From Clostridium sp. (GTDB taxonomy: Bacteria > Bacillota > Clostridia > Clostridiales > Clostridiaceae): 44,739 nucleotides of DNA. The position numbers were made by a program, and so were the translations under genes. The stretch covers positions 1-44,739 of the forward strand of contig JAQUXS010000013.1 in the NCBI GenBank assembly GCA_028692255.1, in the 5' to 3' direction. The first letter of the stretch is position 1, and each line of letters opens with the position of its first letter. The notes below the pieces were generated by a model that had not been told where the DNA came from, ran no database searches, and saw nothing but the letters and a program-made list of their open reading frames with translations. Below are positions 1-8,144 of this stretch, in pieces.

Positions 1-671
1 GCAAGTATACCAGAACTAACAAAAGGGAAACCATATACAATATATTTTCTTATAGCTGTTTTATCAAATCTCAATTTGAAATTAAACTTTTCTTTTACAA
101 AAAATATGTACATTTGATATATGCCGCCAACTGCTAAAGCTACTAGTGTAAATATAGGAATAAGATAAATACCAGCTTTATTTTTTAAAAACAAATATAA
201 AAGTAAAAAAGGAAGACCAGTTTTTATTATATTGTAAATTGCATTGTATCCCATTTTTTGTAATCCACTGTACACCCAATCTATACATACAGCTGTAGGC
301 AGAAGAGTTAACCCCCAAATCACAAAGAGTCTTGCAAGTACCACATCATTCTTAAATTTTGCAAGGAATAGTGAAATTACAAATATAACTATAAAACTTA
401 TAACAAATAAAATTATCCTAAATGATAGTATGTCACCAGTAACTTTATCTATTTTATTATCATTTTTAACTACTTCTCGTGTTCCATAGGTTTGGAGCCC
501 AAAGGAAACAAATATTGTAAAATAATTAATCATATTTTGAACTGTTGTTACATCTCCAAATAACGAAATTCCAACTATCCTTGCATAATATGCTCCTGCA
601 ACAAAGACAAGCAGCTGAGACAGCAAATTTGAGCATGTTATAAAGGCAAAATTTTTAGCCACTCTATTCAT
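1..671 (-). CDS. Wzx-type polysaccharide flippase (3' end outside window)
   Basis: Reading the minus strand from an ATG at 671 gives an open frame of about 223 codons running off the left edge, so only the N-terminal half is visible. It begins MNRVAKNFAFITCSN and continues with alternating hydrophobic helices; segments such as YYARIVGISLFGDV, SFGLQTYGTREVV and CIDWVYSGLQKM are typical of the MOP-superfamily polysaccharide flippases (Wzx/RfbX, polysaccharide biosynthesis protein family). These move undecaprenyl-linked repeat units across the membrane. The start is supported by an AAGGATGG ribosome binding site. It lies just downstream of rfbD but after a terminator, so it may depend on read-through or its own weak promoter. 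It pairs logically with the Wzy-like polymerase at 2367-3617. The family is fairly certain; the substrate is unknown. Confidence 0.85.
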   Translation of the reverse strand, partial: MNRVAKNFAFITCSNLLSQLLVFVAGAYYARIVGISLFGDVTTVQNMINYFTIFVSFGLQTYGTREVVKNDNKIDKVTGDILSFRIILFVISFIVIFVISLFLAKFKNDVVLARLFVIWGLTLLPTAVCIDWVYSGLQKMGYNAIYNIIKTGLPFLLLYLFLKNKAGIYLIPIFTLVALAVGGIYQMYIFFVKEKFNFKLRFDKTAIRKYIVYGFPFVSSGIL

Positions 672-700
672 ATAATAACCATCCTTAATTATTATTAGTT

Positions 701-731
701 AAATAAAAACTCGCACTATTAAGTACGAGTT
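701..731 (-). terminator. Rho-independent terminator after rfbD
   Basis: Arms 708-717 and 722-731 pair over 10 bp with one G-U and a 4-nt loop. On the minus strand the stem is followed by a T-rich tail (TTTTTATTT). It sits 12 bases beyond the rfbD stop and closes the unit that starts at 5630. Confidence 0.8.
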
Positions 732-742
732 CATTATAGCAA

Positions 743-1588
743 TTACATATCAAGTTTTGCAATATAATCCTTAATTGCTTCTTTCCAGTCTCTTGTAATA
801 TCACCAGTAGTAAGTTCAAGCATGTAGTTCCTTAAAACTGAGAATTTTGGTCTTTTTGCTGGTCTTGGAAACTCATCAGTAGTACAAGGAATAACCTTAA
901 CATTTATGTTTTTAAGTCTAAATATTTCTACTGCAAAATCATACCATGAGCATACCCCTTTGCATGTGCAGTGGAAAAGTCCATAGTTCTTCTCATCTAC
1001 AAGTTTTACTATAACTCTTGCAAGGTCTAAAGCACTTGTTGGAGTTCCAACTTGGTCATTTACAACCTTAAGTTCATCATGAGTTTTACTTAAATTTATC
1101 ATTGTCTTTACGAAGTTATTTCCGTCTCCATAAAGCCAAGCTGTTCTTACTATGTAATGTTTTGGATTCAAACTCTCAACAAATTTTTCACCATTTAATT
1201 TAGTTACTCCATAAACAGTCTGTGGATCTGGAGTATCAAATTCTGTAATAGGATCAGCTGATTCTCCGTTAAATACATAGTCAGTTGAAACCTGAACTAT
1301 TTCAGCGCCAATTGCATATGAAGCAGCAGCGAGGTTCTTAGGTCCTATTGTATTTATTTTAGTTGCAAGATCAACCTGTTCTTCACATTTATCAACTTGT
1401 GTATGTGCTGCACAATTTATTATTACATCAGGTTTTTTATCTTCTACAAATTTATTAACTACCTCTACATCTGTTATGTCAAGGTCCTTTACATCAGTTA
1501 ATATAAGTTCTACATCTTTTCTTTCATTATATTGCTTGGTTAATTCTCTTCCAAGCTGTCCATTTGCTCCAGTTAATAAAACTTTCAT
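743..1588 (-). CDS. rfbD: dTDP-4-dehydrorhamnose reductase (RmlD)
   Basis: The last step of dTDP-L-rhamnose synthesis: NAD(P)H-dependent reduction of dTDP-4-dehydro-L-rhamnose, in the cytoplasm. The 281-residue length fits the family. The N-terminus has the Rossmann glycine motif (LLTGANGQLGREL, residues 4-16). STDYVFNG carries the catalytic-site Thr/Asp segment, and YGVTKLNGE contains the YxxxK catalytic pair of extended short-chain dehydrogenases. A TTAGGAGC ribosome binding site precedes the ATG. The other three rml genes (A, B, C) lie more than 22 kb away at 24127-26645, so the pathway is split between two transcription units. Here rfbD is the last gene before the terminator at 701-731. 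Confidence 0.96.
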   Translation of the reverse strand: MKVLLTGANGQLGRELTKQYNERKDVELILTDVKDLDITDVEVVNKFVEDKKPDVIINCAAHTQVDKCEEQVDLATKINTIGPKNLAAASYAIGAEIVQVSTDYVFNGESADPITEFDTPDPQTVYGVTKLNGEKFVESLNPKHYIVRTAWLYGDGNNFVKTMINLSKTHDELKVVNDQVGTPTSALDLARVIVKLVDEKNYGLFHCTCKGVCSWYDFAVEIFRLKNINVKVIPCTTDEFPRPAKRPKFSVLRNYMLELTTGDITRDWKEAIKDYIAKLDM

Positions 1589-1638
1589 CTTATAATCAGC
1601 TCCTAATTTATTTTAAGATAATATATATCATATACACA

Positions 1639-2358
1639 CTAGTTTATTTTACTTCTATTTAAAAAAACTTTCAAAAGAAATTTTGGAATCACTCCAAGTC
1701 TTTTTATTCTAAATGGTTCTTTTGCCACTCTATAAAGCCATTCAAGTCCAAAATTTATCATCCATCTTGGTGCTCTTTTAAGCTTTCCAGAAACAACATC
1801 GAAACTTCCTCCAAGGCCCATATATATACTTGCTGGAAGTTCATTCATGTATGAATTTATAAATCTCTCCTGTCTTGGACATCCCATGGCTACAAACAAA
1901 ACGTATGGTTTTAAATTTTTTATATCTTGAAGTATATCGCTGCAATTTTCCATATCAAAATAACCATTGTGGCTTCCTGCTATTATTAAATTTTTATACT
2001 TCTTTTTAGTATTTTCCATGCATTTATCAAGCATATCCTGCTTAGCGCCTAAAAAATATATGCTCTTCTTGGATTCTGCACAATATTTTATAATCTCATC
2101 CATAACTTCTATTCCTGCTATTTTTTCCTTTACTGGATCTTTCGCAATTTTAGAGGCTATTACAACTCCAACTCCATCCGGTATTATAACTGAATTTTCT
2201 CTTGTACATCCTTTTAAAAGAGAATCATCATACAGTCCATTATAAAGTACTTCAGGGTTACCAGAAACTATATGTATTTTTTTAAATCTTTTTATATATT
2301 CAATAAGCTCTCTTTTATCTCCGTTGAATATTTCGTATTTAAGTATTTTTGAAAACAT
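1639..2358 (-). CDS. WecG/TagA/CpsF-family glycosyltransferase (GT26)
   Basis: A 239-residue protein, the normal size for this family, whose members transfer N-acetylmannosamine or a related sugar onto an undecaprenyl-diphosphate-linked GlcNAc at the inner membrane face. Diagnostic segments are IPDGVGVVIASK (about residues 59-70), the AGIEVMDEI stretch, and the highly conserved VAMGCPRQERFI near residue 160. The C-terminal KRAPRWMINFGLEWLYRVAKEPFR is also classic, being the basic surface used for membrane association. A perfect AGGAGG lies just upstream of the ATG. It is 8 bases downstream of the Wzy-like gene, so co-transcribed. In Gram-positives such enzymes act early in wall teichoic acid or secondary wall polysaccharide synthesis. 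The exact sugar cannot be read from the sequence. Confidence 0.92.
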   Translation of the reverse strand: MFSKILKYEIFNGDKRELIEYIKRFKKIHIVSGNPEVLYNGLYDDSLLKGCTRENSVIIPDGVGVVIASKIAKDPVKEKIAGIEVMDEIIKYCAESKKSIYFLGAKQDMLDKCMENTKKKYKNLIIAGSHNGYFDMENCSDILQDIKNLKPYVLFVAMGCPRQERFINSYMNELPASIYMGLGGSFDVVSGKLKRAPRWMINFGLEWLYRVAKEPFRIKRLGVIPKFLLKVFLNRSKIN

Positions 2359-2366
2359 AGTTCCTC

Positions 2367-3617
2367 CTAATAATCCATTTTGTTTCTATAATAAATGGCA
2401 TCTGCTCCAGCTAAGAAAATCCAAAAATATGCTACCACTGCTGGTACCGTAAACAGATTTTCTACAAAATTCATACATATAAAAGAAATAGCTGCTGCTA
2501 AAAAACCAACATAAAAGAATCTAAGATGCTCATCTCTTAAAATTATTAAAGTCTTTCTAATTTTCGCAATTGCTCCTATTATAATGCATATAAAAAATAG
2601 TCCGCCGAATATTCCAAGCTCTGCTTCAACTTTTAAGAAAGAATTGTGAGTTGGATAATTTGAATAATTTAAGTATGCAAGATATTTATACTTTGCAACA
2701 TATGAATCATATAGCTTAATGAAGTTACCATTACCGACTCCTAAAATAGGATGATTGTGGATCATCTTAAGTGCAGTTTCCCATATTTTTATTCTTCCCT
2801 CATCAAGAGATTTATCTCCAATTGCAAAATGTCTAGTTCTAACGTGAGGAACTATAAGCCCAAGTCCACCAGCTCCTAAGAGTACAATTAAAAATCGCCA
2901 GTTATAGAAAATAGCAAGAATTACAAGACCAATTCCAAGTGCTAAAAAAGCATTTCTTGAACCGGTAAAGCTTATGTTACAAAGACCCATTACAAGAAGC
3001 ATAAAAAAGAAAAATTTAATAAATATATTTTTATTTTTTATTATCATCATAAGTACCGGAAAAATTCCAATAATTAAAAAAGACGCAAAGGTATTTGGAT
3101 TATCAAAAGTAGCATTAGTTCTTAAAACATTACTTCCAGGCATTGCATAGCCAGTTAAAAGTCCAAATCCAGTTATTTTCTGAAAAATACCATATACATT
3201 AATAATAAAATAAGTGAAAAAATAAATATTAGTAATTCCTTTTATTTCATCTCTTCCTGTATTATATTTTACTATAAAATACAGCAATACAAAAGATAGG
3301 AATCTAGCACTTTCCCCTAATGCAGTCATCTTATAAGATGAATAAGAAATTGATATAAACATAACTAATGTGAGAAGTATTAAAGACGCTCCCATATAAT
3401 CATGTGTAAAATCAAAAAGACATTTTTTAAAATGCTGTCTATTTTTCAAAAAATACACTAAAAATACAATAATAAGAATTCCAAGCATGATGTCACCAAG
3501 TGGCAAAACCTTATGCAGTTTTGGAATTGCATCTACCTTTATTCCATCTGGCAGCAGAGGTAGAACCAAAGTATAAATACACAACATATAATAAATAAAT
3601 TTATTTTTATTTTCCAT
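2367..3617 (-). CDS. O-antigen ligase / Wzy-like polysaccharide polymerase
   Basis: A 416-residue polytopic membrane protein with roughly ten to twelve hydrophobic helices. The Wzy_C region is recognisable: FTGSRNAFLALGIGLVI in one helix, then a large extracytoplasmic loop with RIKIWETALKMIHNHPILGVG, then YPTHNSFLKVEAELGIFG. The THN(S) and PxLGVG-type motifs characterise the WaaL/Wzy/RfaL family, which joins undecaprenyl-diphosphate-linked glycans outside the membrane. Whether it polymerises repeats or ligates finished chains cannot be told from sequence. Neighbours are GT2 genes upstream and the GT26 gene downstream in the same transcription unit; a Wzx flippase follows after a terminator, which favours a polymerase role. 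Confidence 0.88.
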   Translation of the reverse strand: MENKNKFIYYMLCIYTLVLPLLPDGIKVDAIPKLHKVLPLGDIMLGILIIVFLVYFLKNRQHFKKCLFDFTHDYMGASLILLTLVMFISISYSSYKMTALGESARFLSFVLLYFIVKYNTGRDEIKGITNIYFFTYFIINVYGIFQKITGFGLLTGYAMPGSNVLRTNATFDNPNTFASFLIIGIFPVLMMIIKNKNIFIKFFFFMLLVMGLCNISFTGSRNAFLALGIGLVILAIFYNWRFLIVLLGAGGLGLIVPHVRTRHFAIGDKSLDEGRIKIWETALKMIHNHPILGVGNGNFIKLYDSYVAKYKYLAYLNYSNYPTHNSFLKVEAELGIFGGLFFICIIIGAIAKIRKTLIILRDEHLRFFYVGFLAAAISFICMNFVENLFTVPAVVAYFWIFLAGADAIYYRNKMDY

Positions 3618-3639
3618 TACAAAACACTACCTTCTAATA

Positions 3640-4632
3640 TTAATATGGCTTACTTGCAATTTTATTTTTACTAAAAGCCATTCCTATTGTTTTTATGTAT
3701 ATTTCAATATTATTTTTTATAATATCTGACCTTTTAAAAATTCTCAAAATTGAAAGAGCTATAACTCTAAACAAAAGAGCTATTATTAGATTTATTCTAA
3801 CCTGAATTTCCTTTGACTTTCCATAATTTTTTCTAAAATATAAAATCATGCTTCTATATCGTTCATAGAAGGTTACTTGGCTTATCTTCTCACTGCTCTG
3901 CCCTATTAAGTGTATAATCTCACCGTAAGGGAAATACACCCTACTCCAGTGATTGTGGCTTGCCTTGTAGCAAAAGTCTATTTCTTCATAGTACATAAAA
4001 TATCTTTCATCGAGCATACCTATATCTTCAATAACTTTTCTTCTTATCAAAAGTGCCGCGCCTACAAGTACTTGAACTTCTTGAGGCTTATCAATAGGCT
4101 GAAAATTCTTCATGTACTGCTGTACATCTTTTGATCCGAATTTATCTGAAAACTTCACAAAAAAGCTCTTTATAAATGGTACCTTAAGTACATTCTTTAA
4201 TTTGTACATATGGTATACTTCTCTTTTAAAAGTTGGAAAAGCTGAAATTGATGTCTGATGGCTTGAATCAGCATTTAAAAGTTTAGGTCCCAAAAGACCT
4301 ATATCTTTATTTTCATCCATATATTTTACCATCTTTTCAATTACATCTTTTAGAATAATGGTATCACTATTTAAAAGAAATATGTATCTTCCACTGCTAA
4401 CTTCTATTCCCTTATTATTTGCATAGGCAAAGCCACCATTTATTTTACTTTCAATGAGCTTTACATCTTTGAATTCATCTCTTAGCATATGTACACTTTC
4501 ATCATGTGAAGCATTATCAACAACAATTATCTCAAATGAAATATTATTTACATTTTTATATATAGATTCAATACAATTTTTAATTAAATCCTTTGTGTTA
4601 TAATTTACTATTATAATTGAAACATCAACCAT
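3640..4632 (-). CDS. GT2-family glycosyltransferase (rhamnosyltransferase-like)
   Basis: A 330-residue GT-A fold glycosyltransferase. The N-terminus (VSIIIVNYNTKDLIKNCI) and VDNASHD give the nucleotide-binding half. The acidic motif is LLNSDT (around residue 92), and the acceptor-side segment is MYYEEIDFCYKA (around residue 213), with the ED/EE catalytic-base region. The C-terminal ~60 residues are hydrophobic and basic, suggesting membrane association. It resembles dTDP-rhamnosyl transferases of the WbbL type, which fits the rml genes in this locus, but the sugar is inference. It is clearly paralogous to the next gene upstream (4649-5551), with the same order of motifs and similar length, and is 16 bases from it. 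Confidence 0.9.
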   Translation of the reverse strand: MVDVSIIIVNYNTKDLIKNCIESIYKNVNNISFEIIVVDNASHDESVHMLRDEFKDVKLIESKINGGFAYANNKGIEVSSGRYIFLLNSDTIILKDVIEKMVKYMDENKDIGLLGPKLLNADSSHQTSISAFPTFKREVYHMYKLKNVLKVPFIKSFFVKFSDKFGSKDVQQYMKNFQPIDKPQEVQVLVGAALLIRRKVIEDIGMLDERYFMYYEEIDFCYKASHNHWSRVYFPYGEIIHLIGQSSEKISQVTFYERYRSMILYFRKNYGKSKEIQVRINLIIALLFRVIALSILRIFKRSDIIKNNIEIYIKTIGMAFSKNKIASKPY

Positions 4633-4648
4633 TCTTGTCCTCCAAAAC

Positions 4649-5551
4649 TTAACCTTTTGTCCCTACTCTTGCATTAGGCATTAATATATTTTTTAAAACT
4701 GCAAATGCCCCTAGAATCACTATGCCTATATAAACAATCCAGTTGAATAAAAATATATTATCTTTCCTGTCATATTTATTATAAAATATAAGCATTGCTC
4801 TATAAAATTCGTAAGTAGCCTTAACTCCAAGTTTTCTGCTGCTTTCACCTTTATAGTGCACAATTGTTCCAACTGGACAATACCTAACAACAAAGCCTGC
4901 TTTCTTTGCCCTCATACACCAGTCCATTTCCTCTCCGTACATGAAGAATGTTTCATCCAAGTAACCAATTTTATCTACAACCTGTTTTTTCATCATAAGA
5001 TAACATCCTGAAACAGAATCCACATCTAAAAATTTGTCTTCTGGAACATGGGTTAAATTGTATCTTGTAAGCTTCTCATTGTTTTTAAAAAGTTTACTTA
5101 TACCAAATATTTTAAAGAAAGCATCTTTAGGTCTTGGTGCCATTCTCCTGCAGGCAAGCTGAAGACTTCCATCTGGATTTAACACCTTGCACCCTGCTAC
5201 CCCAAGCTCATCATTTTTAAATAAATATCTAAAAGTCTTTCCTATAACATCTCCATTTATAATTGTATCAGGATTCAAAAGTAAAACAGCTTTTGCCTTT
5301 GAAATCTTTATTGCTTGATTATTGGCTCCAGCAAAACCCTTGTTGTCCTTATTCTCTATTAATTTCAAATTATCCTTTTTGGGGAAGACTTCTCTTATCA
5401 TGTCTCCACTTCCATCAGAAGAATTGTTATCAACTATTATTATTTCATATTTTAAAGTTTTCGTATTCTCATATATGGAATTAAGACAATTTTTTAAAAG
5501 CTCTTTTGCATTCCAATTTACTATGATTATCGTTAAGTCATATTCTTGCAT
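4649..5551 (-). CDS. GT2-family glycosyltransferase, first gene of the unit
   Basis: A GT-A fold enzyme of about 300 residues: LTIIIVNWNAKELLKNCLNS at the N-terminus, VDNNSSDGSGDM, LLNPDT as the acidic motif, and MYGEEMDWCMRAKKAG as the acceptor-side motif, followed by a C-terminal hydrophobic stretch. An ATG at 5563 is in frame, but the ribosome binding site GGGAG lies inside those first codons, 5 bases before a second ATG at 5551, so 5551 is the better start (MQEYDLTI). A good promoter is at 5602-5630. It heads the unit GT2-GT2-Wzy-GT26-rfbD. A decayed fragment of this same gene is found at 7819-8015. The substrate is unknown; rhamnose transfer is plausible. Confidence 0.9.
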   Translation of the reverse strand: MQEYDLTIIIVNWNAKELLKNCLNSIYENTKTLKYEIIIVDNNSSDGSGDMIREVFPKKDNLKLIENKDNKGFAGANNQAIKISKAKAVLLLNPDTIINGDVIGKTFRYLFKNDELGVAGCKVLNPDGSLQLACRRMAPRPKDAFFKIFGISKLFKNNEKLTRYNLTHVPEDKFLDVDSVSGCYLMMKKQVVDKIGYLDETFFMYGEEMDWCMRAKKAGFVVRYCPVGTIVHYKGESSRKLGVKATYEFYRAMLIFYNKYDRKDNIFLFNWIVYIGIVILGAFAVLKNILMPNARVGTKG

Positions 5552-5601
5552 ATCTACTCCCATTTAATTATATCTAATTTCTTTTTTAAATTATATTTTT
5601 T

Positions 5602-5630
5602 ATATTAGCATTTACAGTACTAATAGTCAA
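5602..5630 (-). promoter_or_regulatory. SigA-type promoter for the GT2-GT2-wzy-tagA-rfbD unit
   Basis: On the minus strand TTGACT (5630-5625), a 17-base spacer and TAATAT (5607-5602), with TGC directly before the -10 as an extended -10 element. It lies about 50 bases upstream of the preferred start at 5551. Confidence 0.75.
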
Positions 5631-5664
5631 TTGAATAAAAAATAATAGGATTTACTAAATACAT

Positions 5665-5705
5665 AAAAAACTGTTTAAAAATGCTTTACATACATTTTTA
5701 AACAG
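5665..5705 (-). terminator. Rho-independent terminator after the DUF2142-type gene
   Basis: A perfect 13-bp inverted repeat (5671-5683 with 5693-5705) with a 9-base loop. On the minus strand the stem is followed by TTTTTT. It separates the DUF2142-type gene from the next promoter downstream. Confidence 0.9.
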
Positions 5706-5780
5706 CTTTCTTTAATTATTATTTTAACTTTTCCATTCAGATAAGTAAAAAATAATACTAACATTATACTTATTTAAACA

Positions 5781-7673
5781 TTAGTTATTAAATTGTAGAA
5801 AAATCTTTAGTGCTGAAATCATGAGTATAACTGCAAATTCTACAATAAGTAAATAATTTAAATTTTCCTTTTTAAATTTATTTACTATTTTATTATTTTT
5901 GAATAGTAAAAATAATGGTAAAAGCAGTGGAATAATGTATCTACCTTGTACTCCATCAATTGTATTTTTACCAACAGGGGTAAAAGTTATACAAAGTGCA
6001 CTAATAGCCAACCCCCAGGACAATAAAACAGAAATTAAAATTATTATTTTTTCCTTCTTATTTAAATTTAATATATCTGATTCATCATCTGAAAAAGCTA
6101 CTACAAATAGCGTAATCAATATAATAAAACACCAAATTGAATCTATGGATCCACAATAAGCAAGTAAAGATATTGCCGCTTGAAAGTCTCCTAATATATT
6201 AGTTGCAGTAAATTTATAAACAATATAAATATACTCTGGCAAATTTTTAATAATAAATAGAATTTGTCCTTTTGGATTTACACCTGGAATTGCCCACTGA
6301 TTGACATGCTTTATAATACCATACAAAAAAGTTCCAGCTGCGGCCAAACCCACAGGTATTAATGATAAAATCTTACTTAAAATAACATTAATATTTTTAT
6401 ACGTTTTGAATTTATCATCTGGCACAGCAAATATAAGAAGACTTAATGGTGCATAGGGCACTTTACACATAGATGCTAAAGCTATACAAAAGCCAAATCC
6501 TATTATTTTCTTATAAATTATACTATTTTTCTTTGCAAATAACATATCTATAAATATAGCTACACTTCCTATAGTTAATATATTTGTCATAGGATCAACA
6601 GAATAAGCACCTGCTGTTACTATTGCTGGCGGAAACAGTAAAATCATAAAAACTAATCTTTTAGCAATTTTAATATGTTTAATTATGAATGCACCAATTA
6701 AAGAATATATTAATAAAGAAAATAATCTCCCTAAATAAAAAGTTAATATAAATGGTAATTTCAAAAGTTTACCAATAAATATTCCTATAGCAGCTGGTAC
6801 ATAAGGAACAAATAAATATGTATCCTCTGGAGAATTAAAATGTTTTACGTTTGAATAATCATTTTTTGAAAATATTTCTGCATTGGATAATCTATCTTTA
6901 TAAGAATTATACATATCATTGTGAGCATTATAACTAAAAAACTCATCTATATTAGATACCCAACTAGATTTTTTAGTTCTTGAAAAATTAAAATCAAAAG
7001 AGGCTGTTTCATAAGTCCTTATAAAATGAGCACATTCATCAAAAGAATAATACGGTGGTACACATATTGAAATTATAGTTCCTAAAGTTAATGAAATAAT
7101 CAAAAATGCAATATGTAAATTTTTCTTTAAAAATTCTCTATAAACTACTAACATAAAAATTAAATATAAGAATCCAAAAATTAAAATAAATCTAATTATA
7201 TTAAAATAAAATTTATTATCTTCAGAAATACTCTTTATACTAATATATTTCTTGTTATTACTTGCTGTAATATAAAATTTTATATTTTTTATATTTTTGT
7301 TTACTTCAATATAAACAAAATTTTTAACATCAGAATTGCTATTATATACTTTAGAAACATTGCCCTTACTATCCCCTGAATATATACTAAAACTTTCACT
7401 ACCCTTATATAGCTCAAGTTTTAAGAAAGATACATATCTATCACTTGAAATCTTAAAATAAGGATTTGTACCCGTTATGTAAAGTTTATTGTCCTCAAAT
7501 TTCATATTTTTTAAAATTATATCCTGCTTTTTTACATTGTGGATACCTCTGTCAACCTTACTCATTTTAAAATAAGATAAATTAAATACGAATGCTTCAA
7601 GGAAAATACTAATAAAAAAAATAAGTGCTGCTGTGATAATGCAAAATCTTTTTTTTGTAACAAATTTTTTCAT
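5781..7673 (-). CDS. DUF2142-type polytopic membrane protein, GT-C-like
   Basis: A 630-residue membrane protein. One N-terminal helix (about 10-32) is followed by an extracytoplasmic stretch of ~120 polar residues rich in aromatic and Lys/Asn residues, then about ten to twelve helices. The first periplasmic-side loop carries PPYYSFDECAHFIRTYETAS; the proline-rich approach and D-E-x-x-H match the hallmark of the DUF2142 family, and an acidic pair at this place is the catalytic signature of GT-C glycosyltransferases. SVDPMTN is a second conserved spot. I infer a transferase using a polyprenyl-phosphate sugar outside the membrane; this is not proven. The gene is a free-standing module with its own promoter (7713-7741) and terminator (5665-5705). 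A ~2.4-kb tandem copy at 7819-10091 is broken. Confidence 0.8.
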   Translation of the reverse strand: MKKFVTKKRFCIITAALIFFISIFLEAFVFNLSYFKMSKVDRGIHNVKKQDIILKNMKFEDNKLYITGTNPYFKISSDRYVSFLKLELYKGSESFSIYSGDSKGNVSKVYNSNSDVKNFVYIEVNKNIKNIKFYITASNNKKYISIKSISEDNKFYFNIIRFILIFGFLYLIFMLVVYREFLKKNLHIAFLIISLTLGTIISICVPPYYSFDECAHFIRTYETASFDFNFSRTKKSSWVSNIDEFFSYNAHNDMYNSYKDRLSNAEIFSKNDYSNVKHFNSPEDTYLFVPYVPAAIGIFIGKLLKLPFILTFYLGRLFSLLIYSLIGAFIIKHIKIAKRLVFMILLFPPAIVTAGAYSVDPMTNILTIGSVAIFIDMLFAKKNSIIYKKIIGFGFCIALASMCKVPYAPLSLLIFAVPDDKFKTYKNINVILSKILSLIPVGLAAAGTFLYGIIKHVNQWAIPGVNPKGQILFIIKNLPEYIYIVYKFTATNILGDFQAAISLLAYCGSIDSIWCFIILITLFVVAFSDDESDILNLNKKEKIIILISVLLSWGLAISALCITFTPVGKNTIDGVQGRYIIPLLLPLFLLFKNNKIVNKFKKENLNYLLIVEFAVILMISALKIFLQFNN

Positions 7674-7712
7674 TTTTCACCTCATTATATGCGTTTTATT
7701 TAATATGTTTTC

Positions 7713-7741
7713 ATATTATCATATTATTGTATTTATGTCAA
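7713..7741 (-). promoter_or_regulatory. SigA-type promoter for the DUF2142-type gene
   Basis: On the minus strand TTGACA (7741-7736), 17 bases, TAATAT (7718-7713). This is a consensus -35 about 65 bases upstream of the ATG at 7673. The same promoter is present in the duplicate at 10059-10087. Confidence 0.8.
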
Positions 7742-7818
7742 AATGCAACAAATGATGCTACTTAATATGCCTTTGGTATAAATTTAAAGTATATAATATA
7801 GATTAGAAATAAATTAAG

Positions 7819-8015
7819 TTGTATCCGGATTCAAAAGCAAAACAGCTTTTGTATTTGAGATCTTTATTACTTGATTGTTTGCTCCAGAAAAACCCTTGTC
7901 TATTAATTTCAAATTATTCTTATTCTAAAAGCCTTCTCATATCGTGTCTTCGATTCCATGAGAAGAATTATTATCAACTATTATTGTATATTTTAAAGTT
8001 ACCATATTCTCATAT
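7819..8015 (-). pseudogene. Fragment of the GT2 gene 4649-5551 carried in a duplication
   Basis: About 200 bases align with 5263-5475, the part of the GT2 gene encoding the VDNNSSDGSGDM to LLNPDT region. Shared runs include GGATTCAAAAG and AAAACAGCTTTTG. The copy has small deletions that destroy the frame and no start. At 8015/8016 it jumps to sequence equivalent to 5646, so 170 bases holding the GT2 start and promoter are missing. It belongs to the broken second copy of a tandem segmental duplication and is not expected to make protein. Confidence 0.85.
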
Positions 8016-8144
8016 TAGGATTTATTAAATACATAAAAAGCTGTTTAAACTATGCTCTATTTTTTAATTGTATCTTCTAAAGATTGATTTAAGATTTTTA
8101 AATTTTAACATATTGTTTTTTTACTCAAAATACTTATTTAAATA

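Noticed and set aside
244-489. Plus-strand open frame of 81 codons at the left edge
   Set aside because: It is antisense to the Wzx-type flippase, whose minus-strand translation is clearly a membrane protein family; no ribosome binding site on the plus strand.
7819-8028. Plus-strand open frame of 69 codons
   Set aside because: It lies antisense to the GT2 fragment, mirrors an equal shadow frame at 5263-5484 and has no ribosome binding site.
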